From contig DATHCB010000035.1 of the NCBI GenBank assembly GCA_035319765.1, positions 1 to 15,373 of the forward strand: DNA of 15,373 nt. Direction: 5' to 3'. Origin of the DNA: DATHCB01 sp035319765. Lineage in GTDB: Archaea > Thermoproteota > Bathyarchaeia > Bathyarchaeales > SOJC01. Every line of letters starts with the position of its first letter. Positions within the stretch are counted from its first letter, which is position 1. Position numbers and translations under genes: made by a program. The notes below the pieces were generated by a model that saw nothing but the letters and a program-made list of their open reading frames with translations, made no database searches and was not told the origin of the DNA. This document shows, one piece after another, positions 1-6,727 of this stretch.

Positions 1-32
1 GCCATCGCCTATATTTAAGAATAGGTCTGCCT

Positions 33-1778
33 ATGTCCGGTGGGAAGAGAAGCAGGAAAAAGCCAAGTCCTGTCGAAAGCGCGAAGGAGCAGGGACCTGT
101 TGAGAAGCCATGGTTTAAGTTTTGGCCCAAAGATGTCCCCAGGCACATTGAATACCCTCAAATTTCGCTCTCTCAACTTTTGACGAGGACCGCAGAGAAG
201 AATCCCCGGCAAACTGCTTTGATATACTTCAACAGAAAAATAACGTACTCTCAGCTTGACCAAGCTTCAGACATATTTGCTGCTGCGCTTGCTGCTCAAG
301 GAGTGAAGAAGGGTGACAAGGTTGCAATCTTCTTACCTAACATTCCACAGTTTGTAATTGCTTACTACGGCACGCTGAAAATCGGCGCCGTCGTAACAGC
401 GATAAGCCCGTTGTACAAGGAGCGGGAGATTGAGCATCAGCTCACTGATTCTGAAGCCGCGACCATCGTAATCCTAGACGTTCTCTATCCGATTTTGGAA
501 AAGGTTCTCGAAAAAACCAAGGTCAAGACGATCATCGTTGCAAACCTGAAGGATTACATGCCCGCTGCAACCGCGGTATTGGGCTCATTGATCGGAAGAA
601 TCCCCTCTCACAGGGTTCAGCCCAAGCCGGGAATCCATTTCTTCAAGGAAATGTTGAGCCAACATGACAAGAAGCCTCCGAAAGTCGATATCGATCCCAA
701 AGAGGATTTAGCCGCCCTTCAATATACTGGTGGAACGACAGGAATTGCGAAAGGAGCGATGCTGACGCACATAAACCTTCTGTCAAACGCCATCATGTGC
801 GCCGAATGGCTCAGGGGGAAGCAATTGCAAGAGACATTTCTAGCCGTTTTGCCACTGTTCCACATATATGGCATGACAACGAGCATGAATGCTCCGATAT
901 ATCTGGCTGGAAGGACTGTTATGCTGCCGCGGTTCGACCCTTTGGTCACTCTCAAGGCTATTCATGACTACAGAGTCACTATTTTCTGCGGCGCCCCAAC
1001 CATGTACGCGTTGCTTCTCGCTCATCCGAGGGTGAAGAGCTTCAACCTCTCATCGGTCCGTTTCTGTATTTCAGGTTCAGCCCCCTTGCCAAGTGAGATT
1101 CAAAAGAAATGGATGAACATTACGAAGGGCGTATTGGTCGAAGGGTACGGACTGACAGAGTCTTCACCGGTAACACACTGCAATCCTCTTGACCCTACTT
1201 TGAAAACTGTAAAGATAGGCTCCATTGGTTTGCCGTGGCCTGACACTGACGCGAAAATTATGGACGTAGAAACGGGGCAAAATGAACTCGACACTGGTCA
1301 AGATGGAGAACTCGCGGTTGCAGGCCCCCAGATCATGAAGGGTTATTGGAAGATGGATGATGAGTCAAGGGAGATCCTCCGAAATGGCTGGCTTTACACA
1401 GGGGACATTGGAAAAGTGGATGAGGATGGCTACTTCTATATCACCGATAGAAAGAAAGACCTCATCAAATACAAAGGCTACAGCGTATACCCCCGTGAGA
1501 TTGAAGACGTGATATATGAGCATCCGGCCGTCAAACTCTGCGCAGTCATTGGCAAGCTTGATCCCGTCGCCGGTGAGATTCCTAAAGCTTTCATAGTACT
1601 TAAAGAGGGAAAAACTGCCACGGCCGATGAAATCAAGGAATTCGTTAACCCAAAACTGGCGCCCTATAAGGCAGTAAGAGAAGTCGAATTCAGAACCGAA
1701 TTACCCATGACAATGGTAGGCAAAGTACTCAAAAGAATACTTCTGGAAGAAGAAAGACAGAGAACAGCAAAGACCTGA
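33..1778 (+). CDS. AMP-forming acyl-CoA synthetase (long/medium-chain fatty-acid-CoA ligase type)
   Basis: Activates a carboxylic acid with ATP to an acyl-AMP and transfers it to CoA; predicted cytosolic, with no signal peptide or membrane helix seen. All ANL-superfamily motifs are present in the 581 residues: the P-loop YTGGTTGIAKGAM (231-243), GYGLTESSP (371-379), the YTGD adenylate motif (455-458), the hinge region DRKKDLIK (472-479) and the C-terminal catalytic Lys564 inside PMTMVGK. The N-terminal WFKFWPKDVP stretch is typical of FadD-like archaeal/bacterial ligases, so a fatty or aryl acid is a likelier substrate than acetate; the exact substrate cannot be read. The frame has no stop between 33 and the window edge, so the true start could lie upstream. 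ATG33 has only a weak GGT (24-26) ahead of it. Lys564 sits in a PX4GK motif, the site acetylated in known Pat-regulated ligases. Confidence 0.93.
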   Translation: MSGGKRSRKKPSPVESAKEQGPVEKPWFKFWPKDVPRHIEYPQISLSQLLTRTAEKNPRQTALIYFNRKITYSQLDQASDIFAAALAAQGVKKGDKVAIFLPNIPQFVIAYYGTLKIGAVVTAISPLYKEREIEHQLTDSEAATIVILDVLYPILEKVLEKTKVKTIIVANLKDYMPAATAVLGSLIGRIPSHRVQPKPGIHFFKEMLSQHDKKPPKVDIDPKEDLAALQYTGGTTGIAKGAMLTHINLLSNAIMCAEWLRGKQLQETFLAVLPLFHIYGMTTSMNAPIYLAGRTVMLPRFDPLVTLKAIHDYRVTIFCGAPTMYALLLAHPRVKSFNLSSVRFCISGSAPLPSEIQKKWMNITKGVLVEGYGLTESSPVTHCNPLDPTLKTVKIGSIGLPWPDTDAKIMDVETGQNELDTGQDGELAVAGPQIMKGYWKMDDESREILRNGWLYTGDIGKVDEDGYFYITDRKKDLIKYKGYSVYPREIEDVIYEHPAVKLCAVIGKLDPVAGEIPKAFIVLKEGKTATADEIKEFVNPKLAPYKAVREVEFRTELPMTMVGKVLKRILLEEERQRTAKT

Positions 1779-1807
1779 AAAAACTCCACTCAACAGTAGG
1801 AATCAAG

Positions 1808-1849
1808 CCTCACCTATTATGACTTTCACAGATTTGGGCTAAGGTGAGG
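1808..1849. terminator. Inverted repeat between convergent genes, possible bidirectional terminator
   Basis: A perfect 8-bp inverted repeat: CCTCACCT (1808-1815) and AGGTGAGG (1842-1849), separated by 26 bases. It lies between the stop of the plus-strand ligase and the stop of the minus-strand DUF166 gene. On the plus strand it is followed by a T-rich stretch (1851-1859). Position and T-tract fit a terminator, but the loop is long, so a protein-binding site or chance is possible. Confidence 0.4.
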
Positions 1850-1852
1850 ATT

Positions 1853-2680
1853 TTACTTTGTGCGTTTTAGTGCTTTTTCAACTTCGTCTCGTATTATGTA
1901 GCCTGCGATGTGAAGTATTGGCTCTTTAGCTTCTGGGTCTATATTCATCGATGCCGTGCATGGATAGCTGTGGTGAGCTTTTGCTACGGCGTCGTAGAAG
2001 ATTTCCTTTCGAGTTTCCGTTCCAGTTAGTTTCCTTGCTACATACCATGTTGAGCCGCATGGAGCGCTTCGCCTAGCGATGGCGGCCTCTATAACCTCAA
2101 GTTTCCCTCTCTTAGCAGTCGAGACTTCCAAAAAAGGCCTCCCAATCATAAGCTCAGTGACAAGTCGGGAAATTATTGGAGTGCTTCTTGACGGCTCCAG
2201 CGAACAGAAAGGTTTTGGAAACGCACTTTCCAAGCCTAATTCTCGACATTTTTCTTCAACCTGCTTCTTCAAACCCGAAGGGATTTCTGCAAAGTCTTCA
2301 ATTGGTACGATCAAGCCTTTAATGCCGAATTTTCTTACACGACGAGGAAGCTCCAGTAGCAAATCTTTGTGCAACCCTGAGGCTATACACAGGTCAGCCA
2401 ACGGAATCTTCCGGGGCATGTATTCCTCTGGGTTGTCGATGAATGCTGGCAGGTCAGAAGGCTTTGGCAGTTCTATAGCTGCTCTGATGTTTCGAACGTT
2501 ACTGTAAGCGTTGTACTTGCAAGAATCGCAGAATAGTCCGCAGGATTTACAGAAGCTCGGGTCATTTATCAGATTCCTCATTACTCGTTCCGCAAACTCT
2601 CCGCTGTAGATAAAGACCAGAGTCAATGGTTCATTCGGAATCTTCCTCTTTGCTTCCCTCGCTTTACTCATTTCTTCCAC
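1853..2680 (-). CDS. DUF166-family (COG1810-like) cysteine-rich protein of unknown function
   Basis: A 275-residue soluble protein that I assign to the archaeal DUF166 family from its IYSGEFAERV start of the core and its Cys pattern; no reaction is established. Cys44, 47, 51 and 54 form CxxC-x3-CxxC, suitable for an Fe-S cluster or zinc. Further cysteines occur at 159, 208 (APCGSTWY) and 241 (YPCTAS). Some database entries of this family carry the name thymidylate synthase, which I would not rely on. It lies 87 bases downstream of the methylene-H4MPT dehydrogenase gene on the same strand, so the two are probably co-transcribed, hinting at a C1/pterin-related role (inference). The given start is GTG at 2680; ATG at 2671, three codons in, is equally possible because neither has a clear ribosome binding site. 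Confidence 0.72.
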   Translation of the reverse strand: MEEMSKAREAKRKIPNEPLTLVFIYSGEFAERVMRNLINDPSFCKSCGLFCDSCKYNAYSNVRNIRAAIELPKPSDLPAFIDNPEEYMPRKIPLADLCIASGLHKDLLLELPRRVRKFGIKGLIVPIEDFAEIPSGLKKQVEEKCRELGLESAFPKPFCSLEPSRSTPIISRLVTELMIGRPFLEVSTAKRGKLEVIEAAIARRSAPCGSTWYVARKLTGTETRKEIFYDAVAKAHHSYPCTASMNIDPEAKEPILHIAGYIIRDEVEKALKRTK

Positions 2681-2767
2681 TGAAGTGCGGTGTGTGAGAC
2701 TGTTCGAAATGGGCGCAAGGGGGTGAAAAAGCTATCCATGTTTGCGCGATTCTGCGGAGTTTTTCTG

Positions 2768-3682
2768 TCATAACTTCTCAAGGGCTGTCTTTTTGGCTAT
2801 ATCATAAGCCGTTTTGTAGTCAAATACTCCTTTCGGCTCTTCCATGGCTCTTTTGATCAATTCGATTTCGACAGCATTTTTGAGCTTGCCTATCGCTAAC
2901 GCACCGATTCCGAAGATTTTTGGTAAGAATTCTTTGCCTTCAACTCCGGATTCTAAGCCTTCTACGCCTAATGGAGGGATGGCGTTGACGTCGGCTACTA
3001 TCTTGCAGTTCTTTCCATGTTCTTTTAGTATATTCAACGGAAGTAGTGCGGTTCCAGCGGCACCAGCTGAAAGGACTGCATCTGCGCGTTCGATGGCTTT
3101 TCCGACTTCTTCCGGAGTCTTGACTTCAACTCCGCGGGCCTTTTCGTCTTTGAGTTCCTCGTTAATCTCGGATGCTAGGAATGAAGATTTATGAAGGTCG
3201 CGAGAAGTAACAATTACTCTTGCTTTTTCTGTAGCCAGAAGCCTTGCGGCTGTTTGTCCCACAGGGCCCGTTCCGGCTAATACTGTGACTGTTTTGTTCT
3301 CAAGATTTCCTAAATTTTTGGAAACTGAAAGTGCCAGGATCTTCGCGACCGCTGCTGAGGCTGTTGTGTACGCTCCTCTTGGGTCGATTACTACGCTGAG
3401 CTTGAAGGGTGAAAACATGCATTCCTTGATTTTTTCGAGAATTTCGTTTGTTAGTTTGAAGTCTCGTCCGTTGATGAAGACTTTTGTGTGTTTTGCCCCT
3501 TCCGGCCCTCTTGGAAACATGGCGTCGTAGACGATTTTTTGGGCATCATCTACGGTCACGTTTTCGTATTTCAGTATTGTGACTTCTGGGAAAGTGTCGA
3601 TCGTCGTTAGTATGTCGAATGGGCTTGCATGCTTGTCCGTGTCTAGGAAGATGAATACTTTTTTGAACTGCTTTTCTGGCAT
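2768..3682 (-). CDS. mtdB: NAD(P)-dependent methylene-tetrahydromethanopterin dehydrogenase, MtdA/MtdB family
   Basis: Predicted to interconvert methenyl- and methylene-H4MPT (or a related pterin) with NAD(P)H, a step of the methyl branch of the archaeal Wood-Ljungdahl pathway. The 304-residue protein resembles the Methylobacterium MtdA/MtdB enzymes along its length: FLDTD near the N-terminus (12-16), SPFKLSVVID (91-100) with the following TTASA, the Rossmann loop LAGTGPVG (135-142), VADVNAIPPLG (229-239), FGIGALAIGKLK (257-268) and GVFD near the end. TSRD (159-162) after the second Rossmann strand puts an Arg where an NADP phosphate would sit, so NADP is plausible. The ATG at 3682 gives a normal-length protein; no strong ribosome binding site precedes it. 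It is not the F420-dependent Mtd of methanogens, which is an unrelated family. Choice between MtdA and MtdB type is uncertain. Confidence 0.88.
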   Translation of the reverse strand: MPEKQFKKVFIFLDTDKHASPFDILTTIDTFPEVTILKYENVTVDDAQKIVYDAMFPRGPEGAKHTKVFINGRDFKLTNEILEKIKECMFSPFKLSVVIDPRGAYTTASAAVAKILALSVSKNLGNLENKTVTVLAGTGPVGQTAARLLATEKARVIVTSRDLHKSSFLASEINEELKDEKARGVEVKTPEEVGKAIERADAVLSAGAAGTALLPLNILKEHGKNCKIVADVNAIPPLGVEGLESGVEGKEFLPKIFGIGALAIGKLKNAVEIELIKRAMEEPKGVFDYKTAYDIAKKTALEKL

Positions 3683-3770
3683 GACAACCCACTTGTGGTG
3701 TCAATGTGCTCCTGAGCGGTTAAGGATTACTGCTATCACGTGTTTAAGATTGGAAAAATCCTCGAGAGCT

Positions 3771-3777
3771 GTATAAA
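3771..3777 (-). promoter_or_regulatory. TATA-like element for the mtdB-DUF166 unit
   Basis: Read on the minus strand this is TTTATAC, close to the archaeal TATA consensus. It would place transcription start near 3748, giving a leader of about 66 bases before ATG 3682. A second weaker candidate (CTTAAAC, 3743-3749 on the minus strand) would give a shorter leader. Confidence 0.35.
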
Positions 3778-3829
3778 CGGATTGAGCTTGCAGAAATCAT
3801 TTTGGAACACTTAAAGAGTGTGTAGTGCC

Positions 3830-3836
3830 TATATTA
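3830..3836 (+). promoter_or_regulatory. TATA-like element for the synthetase-GNAT gene
   Basis: TATATTA lies about 46 bases upstream of the GTG start at 3879, predicting transcription start near 3859 and a leader of about 20 bases that contains the GAGGA ribosome binding site (3864-3868). A short inverted repeat, ACACT (3807-3811) and AGTGT (3817-3821), sits just upstream of it in this divergent intergenic region. Confidence 0.4.
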
Positions 3837-3878
3837 CGTATTGAAAACTGCCCATTCGGGAAAGAGGAACAATAGAAA

Positions 3879-6545
3879 GTGGGCACTGAAAATCTCGACA
3901 AGATTTTTGATCCCCAAAGAATCGCTGTTATAGGGGCGGGCGAAAGTGCAGGTTCCCTAGGGGCAAAGGTTCTCCGAAACTTGATAGGCGTAGGCTACCG
4001 CGGGGTGGTCTATCCGGTTAATCCTTTCAGATCCACTGTGCAGGGCATAACTGCCTATCCGAGCATTCTAAAAATTCCATGGAAAGTGGACCTCGCGATA
4101 ATAGCAACGCCAGCCCACACTGTACCACAAATTGTGGAAGAATGCGGAAAAGCCGGCGTGCTCGGAATAATCATCATGTCGGCGGGCTTCAAGGAGGTTG
4201 GACAAGAGGGCGAGGCTCTTGAGAGGAAAATCCTCGAACACACTAGTCGATACGGTATTCGCGTTGTCGGACCCAGCAGCTTCGGGGTGATCAGACCGGG
4301 AATAAGACTCAACGCTACCTTTGCGAACAAAACTGTCATTCCAGGAAAGATTGCTTTCATTTCTCAAAGTGCAGCTCTGTGCGCTTCGGTGCTGGATTGG
4401 GCTTCTGCGGTTCATGTGGGATTCAGCGCTGTGGTTTCGATAGGATCTACTCTTGACGTTGATCTCGGAGATTTGATCGACTACTTTGGAACGGATCCCC
4501 AGACGAGAAGTATCGTGCTCTACGTGGAATGCGTCACCAACGTGAGGAAGTTTATGAGTGCGGCAAGAGGATTTGCCAGAGCCAAGCCAGTTGTAGTGGT
4601 AAAAGCTGGACGTTTTGCCGAAAGTGCGGAGGCTGCGATTTCTCATACTGGTGCTCTGTGCGGAGATGATGCTGTTCATGACGCCGCTTTTCAACGCGCA
4701 GGAATCGTTCGCGTCGAGGCGATAAGTGATCTCTTTAATTGTGCAGAGGCGTTGGCCATGCAACCGAACCCGCATGGTCCAAACCTTACGATAATCACTA
4801 ACGCAGGTGGACCTGGAATTATGGCTACGGACTCTCTTATTGCCAAAGGCGGAAAACTTTCATTGTTGAGCGACGAAACGATTCAAGCTTTGAAGAGTGT
4901 ATTGCCTTCTTACTGCAAGGCCAGAAACCCCATGGATATTCTGGAAGAAGCCACTGTGGAGAGGTTGAGGAAGGTAATGGAAATTTGTTTCAGAGATCCT
5001 GGCAGTGATGGCTACTTGATCATATACACCCCGCAAGGGGCAGCTGACCCTGTGGCAACTGCAGAAGTAATCGTAAGCCTTTCTAAAGCAACGTCAAAGC
5101 CTATTCTGACCTCTCTAGTTGGTGAAGACCGTTGCCGAAGAGCGAGGCTAATCTTAAGAAAGAACGGAATTCCATCTTTCACGACGCCGGAGCAAGCAGT
5201 CTCCACGTTCTTATACACGTACAGCTACACGCAGAACTTGGAGCTTCTCTATCAAACTCCTGCTGAGCTTTCTGTAGAGTTGCACGTTCCAGCATCACTT
5301 CGAGAGATTTTGCGGCAGGCGCACGGTGAAGGTAGACAAGTTCTGACTTTGCCCGAGTCTTTCGAGTTTCTCGAAGCTTACGGAATTCCCACCGTTAAGA
5401 CTGAGGTGGCAAAGAATTCAATTGAAGCGGAGACAATTGCCTCTAAGCTGGGGTTTCCAGTTGTTTTGAAGGCACTTTCGCCGCAGATAACGCACAAGTC
5501 AAGGGCTGAAGGGGTCATTTTGAACGTATGGTCGCCTTCAGAAGTTATGGCTCTCTTCCATGAACTAGCTGAAAGAGTGAAGAATTACGATTCCGCAGCG
5601 GAATTTCGGGGCGTCATCGTGCAACCGATGATCCGTGAGAAGGGATATGAACTCTTAATCGGTTCCAAGAAAGACTCCCAATTTGGCTCTGTGATCGTGT
5701 TCGGCACAGGAGGTGTCGCCACAGAGTTGTTGAAAGATTTTAACATAGGTTTTCCTCCGCTGAATCAAGTGCTCGCGAGGCGACTTATGGACAAGACGGC
5801 GATTTATCAGCAGATGAGGTCGAGTGAGCCCTCTGTCAACGCAAAGGTTCTTGAGGAAGTATTGGTGAAGTTTTCACAGCTTGTTATTGATTTTCCCGAG
5901 ATAAGGGAGGTCGATATTAACCCTCTGATCGCAAACGAAAGAGGTGCAGTAGCTGTAGACGCTCGCATAGCGATAGATCCAGAGAGAATCTTGCATGCGG
6001 TTCAGCCTCATGAGCAGCTCGTTATAGCGCCGTATCCTGAGAAGTACGTCACACAATGGAGCCTGAGGGACGGAACCCCTGTTACGCTTCGTCCTATAAA
6101 GCCCGAAGATGAGACCCTATTCTACGAACTTTTCAAAAGTCTCTCGGAGGAGACCATGCGATTCCGATTTTTCCAGATAATTAAAGACATGTCTCATGAA
6201 ACCATGACCAGGTACTGCAATATAGACTACGACCGAGAGATCGCTATAGTCGCGGAGGTTCAGAAAGACAAGAACAGAATTATCGGTGTCGTGCGCCTTA
6301 TTTCAGAGCCTGATCGAGAGAGTGGCGAGTACGCCATAGTTGTCGGTGATCAATGGCAAGGGATTGGAGTTGGATCGAAGCTTCTTGATTATATCATCGA
6401 GATCGGCAAAGATATGGGTCTAAAGACCATTGTTGGTTATGTGATTTTAAGCAACTCTGCCATGCTTCACATGTGCACCAGACGGGGGTTCGTTATGGAA
6501 CCATTTGATGAAGAGACCATGAAAGCAACATTAACGCTGTCCTAG
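3879..6545 (+). CDS. ADP-forming acyl-CoA synthetase (alpha+beta) fused to a GNAT acetyltransferase
   Basis: An 888-residue, three-part protein. Residues about 8-130 form a CoA-binding domain (IAVIGAGESAGSLG). Residues about 145-460 are the succinyl-CoA-ligase-like part with ISHTGALCGDD, where His256 matches the phosphohistidine of ADP-forming acetyl-CoA synthetases. Residues about 485-705 are an ATP-grasp domain with SPQITHKS (His539, the second conserved His) and VFGTGGVATELLKD. Residues about 728-888 are a GNAT domain with the acetyl-CoA loop QGIGVG (827-832) and GEYAIVV just before it. The synthetase part would convert acetyl-CoA, ADP and phosphate to acetate and ATP. Length and order equal bacterial Pat/YfiQ protein lysine acetyltransferases, whose synthetase part is thought to be catalytically dead; here both His are kept. 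It could be a working synthetase, a Pat-like regulator or both. Start is GTG with GAGGA (3864-3868) ten bases upstream. The stop overlaps the end of a minus-strand open frame in CTAG. Confidence 0.9.
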   Translation: MGTENLDKIFDPQRIAVIGAGESAGSLGAKVLRNLIGVGYRGVVYPVNPFRSTVQGITAYPSILKIPWKVDLAIIATPAHTVPQIVEECGKAGVLGIIIMSAGFKEVGQEGEALERKILEHTSRYGIRVVGPSSFGVIRPGIRLNATFANKTVIPGKIAFISQSAALCASVLDWASAVHVGFSAVVSIGSTLDVDLGDLIDYFGTDPQTRSIVLYVECVTNVRKFMSAARGFARAKPVVVVKAGRFAESAEAAISHTGALCGDDAVHDAAFQRAGIVRVEAISDLFNCAEALAMQPNPHGPNLTIITNAGGPGIMATDSLIAKGGKLSLLSDETIQALKSVLPSYCKARNPMDILEEATVERLRKVMEICFRDPGSDGYLIIYTPQGAADPVATAEVIVSLSKATSKPILTSLVGEDRCRRARLILRKNGIPSFTTPEQAVSTFLYTYSYTQNLELLYQTPAELSVELHVPASLREILRQAHGEGRQVLTLPESFEFLEAYGIPTVKTEVAKNSIEAETIASKLGFPVVLKALSPQITHKSRAEGVILNVWSPSEVMALFHELAERVKNYDSAAEFRGVIVQPMIREKGYELLIGSKKDSQFGSVIVFGTGGVATELLKDFNIGFPPLNQVLARRLMDKTAIYQQMRSSEPSVNAKVLEEVLVKFSQLVIDFPEIREVDINPLIANERGAVAVDARIAIDPERILHAVQPHEQLVIAPYPEKYVTQWSLRDGTPVTLRPIKPEDETLFYELFKSLSEETMRFRFFQIIKDMSHETMTRYCNIDYDREIAIVAEVQKDKNRIIGVVRLISEPDRESGEYAIVVGDQWQGIGVGSKLLDYIIEIGKDMGLKTIVGYVILSNSAMLHMCTRRGFVMEPFDEETMKATLTLS

Positions 6546-6727
6546 CTTTTTTGGCTTTTCTTGAGAGCTTGCCAATAGTTTTCTATTGTTCGTTTTCGAA
6601 TATCTTTGGCTGGACTAGCCTGCGTTTCTTTCAGTCGTTGCGCTTCATTCTCAACTTTTCTTATTGTCAAAGAATTGACAGCCAAATCATCGCGAGAAAG
6701 AGCAGGATGGTCTTCACTTAGCTTTTG
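6542..6727 (-). other. 61-codon open stretch in frame after the Gfo-like gene's stop, coding-like
   Basis: On the minus strand the frame of the Gfo-like gene continues directly past its TAA (6728-6730) for 61 sense codons to a TAG at 6542-6544. The translation is charged and helix-prone, containing KVENEAQRLKETQ and ending TIENYWQALKKSQKS. There is no ATG or GTG in frame; only TTG codons (6683-6685, 6668-6670) could start it, without a ribosome binding site. The upstream protein ends at a normal position for its family, so this is not clearly a severed C-terminus. It may be a decayed gene fragment, a small TTG-started gene, or a chance open frame. The ending slightly resembles the N-terminal core-binding part of tyrosine recombinases, which is too weak to call. 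Confidence 0.3.

Noticed and set aside
2681..2767. Possible 23-codon leader peptide between mtdB and the DUF166 gene on the minus strand
   Set aside because: It has an ATG, but no ribosome binding site or run of regulatory codons is seen, so it is not distinguishable from chance.
3737..3742. CACGTG palindrome in the mtdB upstream region
   Set aside because: A single 6-base palindrome is expected by chance and no second copy or spacing pattern supports a binding site.
4068..4775. A 235-codon open frame on the minus strand inside the synthetase-GNAT gene
   Set aside because: It lies wholly antisense to a well-matched conserved protein, its translation shows no recognisable domain, and such shadow frames are common opposite long genes.
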